NCBI GenBank assembly: GCA_020724105.1
Contig: DYHP01000010.1
Location: forward strand, 1-23,361
Source: Candidatus Methylomirabilis sp.
Lineage (GTDB): Bacteria; Patescibacteriota; Patescibacteriia; DYHP01
Reading direction: 5' to 3'
DNA: 23,361 nt
Shown in pieces: positions 15,092 through 22,215 of the stretch. Position 1 is the first letter of the stretch, and every line of letters begins with the position of its first letter. The notes under the pieces were generated by a model. That model was not told where the DNA came from. It worked only from the letters and a program-made list of their open reading frames with translations, and ran no database searches. The translations under genes and the position numbers were made by a program.

Positions 15092-15153
15092 AAACTAGTA
15101 CCGTGATAAAGTAAGGTCAAACATCGCTCTTTAAAAATACAGGGAGACAAAAG

Positions 15154-15310
15154 ATGGACAGGAATAAATTGTGGAAGATTTTGAAGTATTTTCTTATTTT
15201 TCTCATTACACGCCCTTCCGATTTTCCTTACCATTAACGCCACAAAGATCGTCATTATTCTCCTTGCCTGCGTTTACGCGCCGGATTTGTTTCACCGGCT
15301 CTTTGATTAA
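15154..15310 (+). pseudogene. Internally deleted copy of the 8686-type membrane protein
   Basis: From ATG 15154, with AGGGAG 7 nt upstream, the frame reads MDRNKLWKILKYFLIFLIT, matching NNKKWLKILKFLLFF at the start of the 8686 protein. It then runs off into a stop. In another frame, from about 15211 to the TAA at 15308-15310, the sequence reads IFLTINATKIVIILLACVY..., matching IFITINAVKIILIIVGC at the end of that protein. The central 140 or so codons are missing, so this is a deletion relic that joins the first and last helices out of frame. A terminator follows at 15372-15406. Confidence 0.8.
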
Positions 15311-15371
15311 AAATGTGAGGCCCCATCCTCGCCTTAAAGCGAACCTGAAGGTTCACACTACTTAAATTAAA

Positions 15372-15406
15372 AAGGCTGTTTTATTTAAAACAGCCTTGTT
15401 TTTTTT
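15372..15406. terminator. Bidirectional terminator
   Basis: AAGGCTGTTTT (15372-15382), loop ATTT, AAAACAGCCTT (15387-15397), then GTTTTTTTT. The minus side has TTTTTAATTT. It closes the pseudogene on the plus strand and homoserine dehydrogenase on the minus strand. Confidence 0.85.
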
Positions 15407-15418
15407 ACCACGCACCAC

Positions 15419-16420
15419 CTAGGGTGCATGGTAATAACCCCGAACCCCACGTGGTTCGGGGTTATTTCCGCGTTTGTCTGCGATACGGTTGAAATCCGAG
15501 AGCATTGCCGCGGCGGTTACGGCTCCTCCGGCGCCGGGACCTGAAAAATACAATAGCCGCGTCGCGGTTTTGACATATACGACATTTTCCACTCCTTGAG
15601 TCGCCGTGAGTTTTCTTGCTAATTCCGAATTTCTGCCGCAAAAACAAGGGACAACTTTCAATTCGTTTGCGTTTGCCTTAGCAACCAACTTTATTTCCGC
15701 GCCCTGCTTTTGGGCGCGCAAAACGTCTTTTTGTAAAATTTTCTCAATCCCTCTGATATGCACGCCGTTTAACGCAGGCCACTTGTCAAAACATAATCCG
15801 TTAAGAATTATAAGTTTGCAAGCCGCATCAAGCCCGCTCACGTCTTCTGCGGGGTCGGCTTCGGCAAACCCGAGTTTCTGCGCTTCGCAAAGAGCGTCCT
15901 CACAACTTTTCCCCTCATGCATTTTTGTTAAGATGTAATTGGTCGTGCCGTTCAATATCCCGCCGACTTCAATAATTTTTTCGGGGATGTGCCCTTCGCG
16001 CAACAGCCGCACAATCGGAATGCCGGCGCAAACCGTTGCCTCAAAACCGATTTCAATTCTATTTTCCTGCGAAAAACGCAGGATTTCCTCGCCGTAAAAC
16101 GCCATTGTTTTTTTGGAGGCGAGGATATACGGCTTCAAAACAGCCTTGGGAACCCATTCTTTTTTGTGGGTTATTCTTTCAAGAATATTTTCAGGCGTAT
16201 CGTTGGAAACGTCGGCAATAACGCTAATGTTGGGATGGTAGATAATTTCCGAAACATTTTCGGTAAGCAAATTTTTATCAACCTCAACTTTTCTTTTTTT
16301 ATTTTTATCCTTCACCGCAATTTTCAAAACCCGAAACCGCTCCGATTCTTTTTGAAGCATTTTATAGAGTTCCGAGCCAACATTACCCAAACCAATCAGC
16401 CCGATGTTGATTTGTTCCAT
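15419..16420 (-). CDS. hom: Homoserine dehydrogenase, short form without ACT domain
   Basis: Reduces aspartate semialdehyde to homoserine with NAD(P)H, in the cytoplasm, in the aspartate-to-threonine/methionine pathway. Seen: Rossmann motif NIGLIGLGNVGSELY (5-19), the homoserine-binding segment GILNGTTNYILT (about 173-184), and FAEADPAEDVSGLDAACKLIIL (about 204-225) with the catalytic Asp and Lys. ATG 16420 is chosen because AAGGAGGCGAAA precedes it; an upstream ATG at 16450 would be coded by a repeat element. 333 aa, without the regulatory ACT domain found in longer forms. The last 15 or so residues (NNPEPRGVRGYYHAP) are coded by a perfect 14-bp hairpin at 15433-15466 and look added on. 113 nt downstream of lysC, probably one operon. 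Confidence 0.93.
   Translation of the reverse strand: MEQINIGLIGLGNVGSELYKMLQKESERFRVLKIAVKDKNKKRKVEVDKNLLTENVSEIIYHPNISVIADVSNDTPENILERITHKKEWVPKAVLKPYILASKKTMAFYGEEILRFSQENRIEIGFEATVCAGIPIVRLLREGHIPEKIIEVGGILNGTTNYILTKMHEGKSCEDALCEAQKLGFAEADPAEDVSGLDAACKLIILNGLCFDKWPALNGVHIRGIEKILQKDVLRAQKQGAEIKLVAKANANELKVVPCFCGRNSELARKLTATQGVENVVYVKTATRLLYFSGPGAGGAVTAAAMLSDFNRIADKRGNNPEPRGVRGYYHAP
15433..15466 (-). repeat. Perfect 14-bp palindrome at the hom 3' end
   Basis: AATAACCCCGAACC (15433-15446), 6-nt centre, GGTTCGGGGTTATT (15453-15466). It codes for the C-terminal tail of homoserine dehydrogenase. Confidence 0.8.
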
Positions 16421-16437
16421 TTTCGCCTCCTTTATTC

Positions 16438-16521
16438 TGTCATTACCCAACTTGATTGGGCAATCTAGAAAACATTTCTAAACAACCTTGACAGATTCTC
16501 CAGTTGAGCTGGAGAATGACA
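16438..16521. repeat. TGTCATT/AATGACA double-hairpin repeat, copy 2
   Basis: TGTCATTaccc...GGGCAATCTAGAAAA at the left and ACAGATTCTCCAGTTGAGCTGGAGAATGACA at the right match copy 1 at 13783-13857 in order and in hairpins. It sits between lysC and hom, in the presumed operon. Confidence 0.75.
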
Positions 16522-16533
16522 AAATTGGAACAA

Positions 16534-17916
16534 TTATTTAAAGAATGCGTCATAAACCGAACGCACCGACTTTTCGGCATCTTCGCTTTTAATCAAAACC
16601 GAAATGTTTCTTTCTGAAGAGCCTTGGGCGATAGCGATAATATTCACCCCCGCATCTGCCAGAGCGATAAAAAATTCTTTTGCCACGCCTATCTTGCCCG
16701 TCATCCCGTCGCCGACTACGGCCACAATTGATATCTCCGGAACGGCAACGACGTCTTCAAGCAATCCGCGACGAAATTCCAGTTCAAACTCTTTCTGAAT
16801 TGAGTCTACGGCTTTTGTCGCATCGTCCTTTCTTGTTGCAAAACAAATGCTGTATTCGGATGATGCTTGGGATATCATCATTACGTTTACGCCCGCCTGC
16901 GCCGTGGCGCCAAAAACCCGCGCCGCGATGCCCGCCACTCCCATCATTCCTTTGCCGACAACGTTTATCAAGGCGAGGTCTGAGATTGCCGAGATTACTT
17001 TAACGCCGCTTGGCGTATCGTTGCTTTTCAGCGAAATGAGCGTTCCCGAAAAATTTGGATTATAAGTATTTTTGATTCTGATGGGAATTTCCTTTTGCAG
17101 AGCAGGGAGGATGCTGCGGGGATGAAGCACTTTTGAACCGAAATAACTCATCTCCATTGCCTCGGAATAACTGATATTGTCAAGAACTTTCGCTTCGGGA
17201 ACGAGTTTCGGGTCTGCCTGCATCACCCCGTCAACCTCTTTCCAAATCTGCAATTCCTCAGCCTCAAAAATATTCGCCATCACTGCCGCCGTGTAATCCG
17301 AGCCGTTTCTGCCCAAGGTGGTCAATGCCCCTTTGGCGGTTGTGCCGATAAAACCCGGAACAACGGGGATGTAATCCTTATTTTTTAGGAGTGATGAAAA
17401 ATACAACAACAAATTGGTTTCTGTCTCCGCGAAATCTATCTCGACCCTGCCAAAATTGTCGTCTGTCCTGATGAGCCGCGGCATAACAGGGTTAGAGTCA
17501 GCTCCCAATTGCCATAAAAAGGCGGAAAAAATTTGGGAGGACAAAAGTTCGCCGAATGACATTACTCTATCAAGAACGCGCGGCGTGAATTTACGATGAG
17601 CAAAAACCTTATTACCCAATTTGTCCAGTTCGTCAAAATATTTTTCAACTACTTCGGATATTCGTTGAAACTTATCTGAATTTTCGGGAAACAACTTTCT
17701 GACAAGAATGCGATGACTATGTCTGAGCAAAAGCCAACTTCCCCGACCGCCTCCCCTCGCTCTTTGTCGCGCAAAGTTTATCAAACAATCGGTAACGCCG
17801 GCCATTGCCGACACAACTACGATTTTTTCCCCCGGCTCTTTAAGGACAATTTCCGCCGATTTTCTGAACATTTCCGCATTTTTTAAAGACGTTCCGCCAA
17901 ATTTCATTACTATCAT
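16534..17916 (-). CDS. lysC: Aspartokinase with two ACT domains
   Basis: Phosphorylates aspartate to aspartyl-phosphate, the first step toward lysine, threonine and methionine. Seen: MKFGGTSL at the N-terminus (4-11), MSFGELLSSQIFSAFL (119-134), the GFIGTTAKGALTTLGRNGSDYTAA kinase motif (about 198-221), KEVDGVMQADPKLV, then two C-terminal ACT units beginning at ALINVVGKGMMGVAGIAARVF and ISIVAVVGDGMTGKIGVAKEF. This arrangement usually means feedback control by an amino acid. AGGAGG with a 5-nt gap decides ATG 17916. 460 aa is normal for the monofunctional type. Residues about 50-75 (ARQRARGGGRGSWLLLRHSH) look irregular for the family. Confidence 0.94.
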   Translation of the reverse strand: MIVMKFGGTSLKNAEMFRKSAEIVLKEPGEKIVVVSAMAGVTDCLINFARQRARGGGRGSWLLLRHSHRILVRKLFPENSDKFQRISEVVEKYFDELDKLGNKVFAHRKFTPRVLDRVMSFGELLSSQIFSAFLWQLGADSNPVMPRLIRTDDNFGRVEIDFAETETNLLLYFSSLLKNKDYIPVVPGFIGTTAKGALTTLGRNGSDYTAAVMANIFEAEELQIWKEVDGVMQADPKLVPEAKVLDNISYSEAMEMSYFGSKVLHPRSILPALQKEIPIRIKNTYNPNFSGTLISLKSNDTPSGVKVISAISDLALINVVGKGMMGVAGIAARVFGATAQAGVNVMMISQASSEYSICFATRKDDATKAVDSIQKEFELEFRRGLLEDVVAVPEISIVAVVGDGMTGKIGVAKEFFIALADAGVNIIAIAQGSSERNISVLIKSEDAEKSVRSVYDAFFK

Positions 17917-18001
17917 TTCTTCCTCCTCGATTGTTTTAGTTGTTAATGAACTCTGTGTACTCTACGAAATTACAAAAGGGCACGAAATTACGAAATTTTT
18001 A

Positions 18002-18053
18002 GCGCATCCTTACGGATGCTATTCCATTTTTTGGATTGACACCCGTAAGGGTG
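18002..18053. repeat. GCATCC/ACACCC hairpin-pair repeat, copy 2, overlapping a gene end
   Basis: GCATCCttacGGATGC (18004-18019) and ACACCCgtaaGGGTGT (18040-18055) as in copy 1 at 14892-14942. It includes the stop codon and last codons of the shikimate-kinase-like gene. Upstream, 17975-18000 is a CGAAATTAC microrepeat. Confidence 0.8.
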
Positions 18054-18594
18054 TTTTTCGTATTTCTGGATTGCTTTCGTTCTTTCGTAGAGTTGCCGTT
18101 AAAATGTTTACCATCTCATCCAGCGACAATTCGGGCGGCAGATTAACCGTTAAATCCGCGTATTTTTGATAAAGCGGCTGGCGCAAATTAAAAATTTCTT
18201 CAAGAGTCATGCCGCTTCTAATTCCCACCACGCCGCGTGCGTCCAAATTCCTCAATCTCGTCCTTAAAATCTCAAGCGGCGTGTCCAAAAAAACCAGAAT
18301 TCCCGAATTTTTCAAATGATTGATCGTTTCTTCGCGCAGAACAACGCTCCCGCCGGTTGAAACCACGCAACCAACCGCTTCAAGCCCCAAAACCGCCTCT
18401 TTCTCTTTTTCAACAAAACCGTCATCGCCGATTTCATCAATTATCACTTGAAGATGTTTTTGCTCTCTTTTTTCAATCACTTTATCAATGTCCACAAACT
18501 GCAAATCAAATTTTTTGGCGAGCGCTTCGCCAATCACGCTTTTACCCGCTCCGGGCATACCGATAAGAATTATATTGTTTCGTTGATTTTCCAT
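18019..18594 (-). CDS. Shikimate-kinase-family P-loop kinase, substrate uncertain
   Basis: Small ATP-dependent kinase, cytoplasmic. Seen: Walker A GMPGAGKS (12-19), FVDIDKVIE with Asp35/Asp37, a STGGSVV loop (79-85), and LRQPLYQKYADLTV with Arg138. These match shikimate kinase, but two substrate-site features differ: the FR of the GExxFRxxE motif is FV here (Phe60-Val61), and the STGGG loop is STGGS (Ser83). Asp37 and Arg138 are kept. No other shikimate-pathway gene is nearby; the two genes directly downstream are aspartokinase and homoserine dehydrogenase. A role as homoserine kinase is therefore possible (inference). The last dozen or so residues (RKTPLRVSIQKME) are coded by a dispersed repeat. 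No clear Shine-Dalgarno at ATG 18594. Confidence 0.85.
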   Translation of the reverse strand: MENQRNNIILIGMPGAGKSVIGEALAKKFDLQFVDIDKVIEKREQKHLQVIIDEIGDDGFVEKEKEAVLGLEAVGCVVSTGGSVVLREETINHLKNSGILVFLDTPLEILRTRLRNLDARGVVGIRSGMTLEEIFNLRQPLYQKYADLTVNLPPELSLDEMVNILTATLRKNESNPEIRKTPLRVSIQKME

Positions 18595-18724
18595 AACAAA
18601 CCACTACTCTATATTGAACCTTGTTTCAGTCTAATTGTCAATCTTAAATTTCCAATTTTCAATTACCAATTTCCAAACAATTCCCAATTCCCAAATTCTC
18701 AATTATAATAGTAATGAGTTACTT

Positions 18725-18867
18725 AGGACTTACGCATTTGCCGTCACCCCGAGCAAGGTCGAGGGGTCTCATACTTAATATAAATCGTATGAGATTTCTC
18801 CACTCCTCCGACTTAAAGTCGGAGTCGGTCGAAATGACGAATTAATGAAAGTAAGTGCGTAAGTCCT
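18725..18867. repeat. MITE-like element 3 (AGGACTTACGCA ends)
   Basis: AGGACTTACGCA (18725-18736) and TGCGTAAGTCCT (18856-18867) are perfect 12-bp terminal inverted repeats. Inside are an inverted CGTCA...TGACG pair, GTCTCATAC/GTATGAGAT, and the 19-nt palindrome CTCCGACTTAAAGTCGGAG (18806-18824) that also occurs in the 23S gene. About 143 bp, no ORF, in the gap before polX. Confidence 0.8.
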
Positions 18868-18875
18868 ATTACTAT

Positions 18876-18910
18876 TATAATTCCGCTATAATTCCGCTAT
18901 AATTCCGCGT
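18876..18910 (+). repeat. TATAATTCCGC tandem repeat upstream of polX
   Basis: Three head-to-tail copies of an 11-nt unit TATAATTCCGC, followed by TTTGTCCGCG-type units. Each copy contains TATAAT, so a promoter -10 could be present, but no good -35 is seen at 17 nt. A CGAGGATCCTCG palindrome follows (about 18935-18946). Confidence 0.55.
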
Positions 18911-18986
18911 TTGTCCGCGTTGTCCCGATGAAATCGAGGATCCTCGACAGAGTCGGGACTATCCGCGTTTATCCGCTTCTATCTAT

Positions 18987-20732
18987 ATGAGAACAAATAT
19001 TGAAATCGCGAAAATTTTTTACACCATCGCCGATATTTTGGAGATGAAGGATGTGCAATTCAAACCGCGCGCTTATCAAAAAGTCGCCATGGCTTTGGAG
19101 TCCTTGGGCGAAGAGGTCGGGAAAATTTACAAAAAAGACGGCATTAAGGCGCTGCGAAAAATTCCAGGCATTGGCCAAAACATCGCTCTTCACATTGAGG
19201 AATTGCTCAAAACCGGCCGCTTAAAAGCATACGAACGCCTTAAAAAACAATTCCCCGTTGATGTTGAGGCGCTTACGGCAATCGAAGGCGTGGGCCCTAA
19301 AATCATCAAAGTTCTTTATCAAAAATTAAAAATCAGAAATATAAAGGATTTGGAAAAAGCCGCCAAATTGGGCAAATTAAAAAATCTGCCGAGATTCGGA
19401 GAAAAAATGGAGCAAAAAATCCTGCGGGGCATAGAATTTTTGCGCCAAAGCAAGGGCAGGTTTCTCTTGGGTTATATTTTGCCGATTGTCCAAAGGATGG
19501 AAAACGCTCTTCGGAAAGTTCCGGGCGTTGACCAGGTAAAAACCGCGGGTTCAATAAGAAGAATGCAGGAAACCGTGGGCGACATTGATATTTTAGTAAC
19601 GGCGAAATTCCCCCAAAAAGTAATGGACAACTTTGTTTCTCTGCCAGAAGTTAAAGCAATTTTAGCCAAAGGGCAAACCAAATCAAGCGTGCGATTAAAA
19701 ATCGGCATTGACGCCGACGTGCGCGTTTTAAAACCCGCAGAATACGGCTCGGCTTTGCAATATTTTACCGGCGACAAAAATCACAATATCCATCTGCGGA
19801 CAATCGCCATTAAAAAGGGCTATAAATTAAGCGAATACGGACTTTTTAAGGGCAGAAAACGGGTAACGGGGAGAACCGAAGAAGAAATTTATAAAAAATT
19901 GGGAATGAAATGGATAGAGCCGGAACTCAGAACCGATTCCGGCGAAATCGAGGCATCAGTACAAGGAAAATTGCCGAAAATCATTCCTTACAATTCCATC
20001 TTGGGCGATTTGCAGGTGACAACCAATTGGACCGACGGGGACGCAAGCATTTCCGAAATGGCCGAAGCCGCCATAAAACTCGGTCTTCGTTACATTGCCA
20101 TTACCGACCACACCAAGACATTGGCAATGACCGGCGGTTTGGACGAAAAAAAACTAGAAAAGCAAGGCAGGGAAATCGATAAATTGAATCAAGAATCAAG
20201 AATTAAGAATCATGGCTTCCGCATTTTAAAAAGCGCGGAAATAAACATTTTAAAAGACGGTTCGCTTGACATAAAAAACGAGGCGCTGGCAAAACTTGAT
20301 TTGGTTCCCGTCGCCGTCCACTCCAATTTCAAAATGACCAAAAAACAAATGACCGAAAGAATCGTCAAGGCGATGCAAAATCCTTATGTGAATATCCTTT
20401 TCCATCCGACCGGACGGCTTATCGGCCAGCGGCCGCCTTATGAAGTTGACATAGACGCGGTGATTTTAGCGGCGAAAAAATACGGCGTGGCGCTTGAAAT
20501 CAACGCTTTCCCGAACCGTCTGGATATCAACGACTCGCAGGCGAGAAAAGCGGTCCAAGCCGGGGCGAAACTCACAATCGACACCGACGCCCACGCCCCG
20601 CATCATTTGGCATATCTGAATTTGGGCGTTGCCCAAGCCCGCCGCGGCTGGGCAAAAAAATCCGACGTCTTAAACACCCTGCCGGTTGATGAGTTTTTAA
20701 GGGCGATAAAGGGATTGAAAAAGAAAAAATAA
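18987..20732 (+). CDS. polX: Family X DNA polymerase with PHP domain
   Basis: Gap-filling DNA polymerase for base-excision repair; in bacteria the C-terminal PHP domain can give 3'-5' exonuclease or AP-endonuclease activity. Domains: helix-hairpin-helix N-terminal region (1-150, with IPGIGQNIALHIEEL and IEGVGPKI), polymerase palm with Asp199 and Asp201 in VGDIDILV and Asp244 in IDADVRV, then PHP from about 335. PHP metal ligands seen: Asp374/His375 (ITDHTK), Glu418, His445 (VHSNF), His473 (FHPTGR) and Asp534/His536 (DTDAHAP). The first PHP motif, normally HxH, reads Gln343-Val-Thr345. Residues about 401-410 (NQESRIKNHG), coded by AATCAAGAATCAAGAATTA, look like a microrepeat insert. 581 aa is about normal. 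No clear Shine-Dalgarno. No partner operon genes. Confidence 0.93.
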   Translation: MRTNIEIAKIFYTIADILEMKDVQFKPRAYQKVAMALESLGEEVGKIYKKDGIKALRKIPGIGQNIALHIEELLKTGRLKAYERLKKQFPVDVEALTAIEGVGPKIIKVLYQKLKIRNIKDLEKAAKLGKLKNLPRFGEKMEQKILRGIEFLRQSKGRFLLGYILPIVQRMENALRKVPGVDQVKTAGSIRRMQETVGDIDILVTAKFPQKVMDNFVSLPEVKAILAKGQTKSSVRLKIGIDADVRVLKPAEYGSALQYFTGDKNHNIHLRTIAIKKGYKLSEYGLFKGRKRVTGRTEEEIYKKLGMKWIEPELRTDSGEIEASVQGKLPKIIPYNSILGDLQVTTNWTDGDASISEMAEAAIKLGLRYIAITDHTKTLAMTGGLDEKKLEKQGREIDKLNQESRIKNHGFRILKSAEINILKDGSLDIKNEALAKLDLVPVAVHSNFKMTKKQMTERIVKAMQNPYVNILFHPTGRLIGQRPPYEVDIDAVILAAKKYGVALEINAFPNRLDINDSQARKAVQAGAKLTIDTDAHAPHHLAYLNLGVAQARRGWAKKSDVLNTLPVDEFLRAIKGLKKKK

Positions 20733-20811
20733 AAAATTATTTTAATCCCGCGTTTACTGTTGTTTAATTATTTATAAGGGGCGACCGCCCTTTTTAAATA
20801 ATTTAAATTAT

Positions 20812-21321
20812 GTGACTAAAAATATAAAAGAACATATAGCGATTTGGGTATTAATTCTGGCCAGTTGTCCAAGACTGCAAAAAATAACTCGCTTCAAAGC
20901 GAGGAAGGACTGTCCCCGATTGTTAATGGCAAACAAATCTTAAAAATGGACGCTTCTTCTTACAATTATTCGCCAAACTATTTTAGTGAGGGTTGGAATA
21001 CCAATAAGATGGGAAATTACCGACAAAGGAACCAGTGGTTGTACTAATGCTATTATTTCAAGGAATTTATTTGAGGGAGAAATTCCCTTAACCCCGGGAC
21101 AAACCAGTATTAAGGAATTTACTCCTAAAAAATCGGGTAAGTATAAATTTAGTTGTTGGATGGGGATGATTTCGGGAATTATAGAAGTTATAAATAAAGG
21201 CGGCGCGACCTCCCAAAATAATATCTTAAACGGCGATGGAAATTTATTTACTCCTTCGGGCGCAGAGAGTTCGGGCGGAAGCTGTGGTGTAAATGGAAAA
21301 TGTGGTTGCGGCGGAAGATAA
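20812..21321 (+). pseudogene. Frameshifted cupredoxin-domain protein
   Basis: Three pieces in different frames. GTG 20812 starts MTKNIKEHIAIWVLILAS, a signal/anchor segment. A second frame, about 20926-20985, reads NGKQILKMDASSYNYSPNYF. A third from 20986 reads VRVGIPIRWEITDKGTSGCTNAI...IKEFTPKKSGKYKFSCWMGMISGIIEV, a clear cupredoxin domain with Cys and CWMGM copper-type ligands, ending in a Cys/Gly tail (SCGVNGKCGCGG). Joined in order they make one cupredoxin protein; as written there are two shifts. The first is at an ACTCGCTTCAAAGCGAGG palindrome (20888-20904), which looks inserted. The second, near 20985, needs a two-base gain or one-base loss. Sequencing error in the second cannot be excluded. 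The methyltransferase follows 36 nt on. Confidence 0.7.
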
Positions 21322-21357
21322 AAATACAATTTATAATTTAAGAGGAGACGGAAATTT

Positions 21358-21936
21358 ATGAAGATGAATAAATTATTAAAAGCTATTGTTAACAGCCGAC
21401 TTTGGAATTTTATCTTGATAAGATTTTGTCTGCCGAATATTTTAAAGTTGGTTGATGAAAAATTTAAAACAGCCCTTGAGATAGGTTGCGGAATTGGCGC
21501 AACAACCAAAAAATTAGTCAAACATTTTCCCAAAGCGAGATTGATAGCGATTGATTATGACTCCTTGCAGGCGGCGAGAGCAAGAAAAGAGCTTGCTAAT
21601 TTTCAAAATATTGAAATTGAAGAAGCAGACGCAACAAACTTGCCTTTTGCGGCCGAGACATTTGATGCGGTTTTTGTTTTTAATACGCTTCATCATATCC
21701 AAAATTACGAAGAAGCTGTAAAAGAAATCAGTCGTGTTTTAAAACAAGGAGGATTTCTTTATTTGATGGATGAAGGAAGAACTTTTTTTAACCCTGTTTT
21801 TAAATTCATTGACCGGCCAGAAGCGCTTTTTACCAAAAATCAAATTAAGGAAATATCTTTGAAATTTAATTTAAAATATGAAAAAGGAGCGGGAGGCGAA
21901 AAAATTTTTTATTTAGCATTTAAAAAAATTGGATAA
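21358..21936 (+). CDS. Class I SAM-dependent methyltransferase
   Basis: 192 aa, cytoplasmic, substrate unknown. Seen: motif I LEIGCGIGATT (40-50), acidic Asp66 in AIDYDSL, EADATNLPF (about 89-97), FDAVFVFNTLHHIQNYEEAVKEI (102-124), and LKQGGFLYLMDEG (128-140), all of the Methyltransf_11 kind. The short N-terminal part (1-37) is hydrophobic and helical, perhaps membrane-near. GAGGAG (about 21342-21347) supports ATG 21358; ATG 21364 is also possible. It follows the cupredoxin relic closely and may once have been cotranscribed with it. Confidence 0.85.
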   Translation: MKMNKLLKAIVNSRLWNFILIRFCLPNILKLVDEKFKTALEIGCGIGATTKKLVKHFPKARLIAIDYDSLQAARARKELANFQNIEIEEADATNLPFAAETFDAVFVFNTLHHIQNYEEAVKEISRVLKQGGFLYLMDEGRTFFNPVFKFIDRPEALFTKNQIKEISLKFNLKYEKGAGGEKIFYLAFKKIG

Positions 21937-22008
21937 TTAAAAATATAGAGGATTTACGGGGTTTTTATAGCAAGCCAGAGAACTGCGCCAAGTTAAGACT
22001 CTCCAAAG

Positions 22009-22029
22009 TCCCCATTTTGGGGATTTTTT
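22009..22029 (+). terminator. Rho-independent terminator after the methyltransferase
   Basis: TCCCCA (22009-22014), loop TTT, TGGGGA (22018-22023), then TTTTTT. About 75 nt after the stop. Confidence 0.75.
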
Positions 22030-22050
22030 GGTTATTTTTTCTTTTTGGAA

Positions 22051-22156
22051 ATGTAAACTGGTTAATGCTTGAGCATTTTTCAGTTTACATCTTGGATTTT
22101 TTGGGCTGGTTTTGACCGTTTTACCCGTTTAACCCGTAACACGTATTACGGGTTAA
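22051..22156. repeat. Two nested/perfect palindromes in a gene-free gap
   Basis: ATGTAAACTG (22051-22060) and CAGTTTACAT (22081-22090) enclose AATGCTtgAGCATT (22064-22077), giving a two-tier hairpin. A second one follows: TTAACCCGTAA (22129-22139) and TTACGGGTTAA (22146-22156), perfect 11-bp arms with A-run and G-run after it. No ORF lies between the methyltransferase and the insertion element. Confidence 0.65.
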
Positions 22157-22215
22157 AAAAAGGGGGGGTTTTCCGCCAAATTTAGCCAAAAAGTTTCAAA
22201 AAAGCGGTTTTGGGC

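Noticed and set aside
18876..18910. Replication-origin iterons (TATAATTCCGC x3)
   Set aside because: Only three short copies, no DnaA boxes or initiator gene nearby; a simple tandem repeat is enough.
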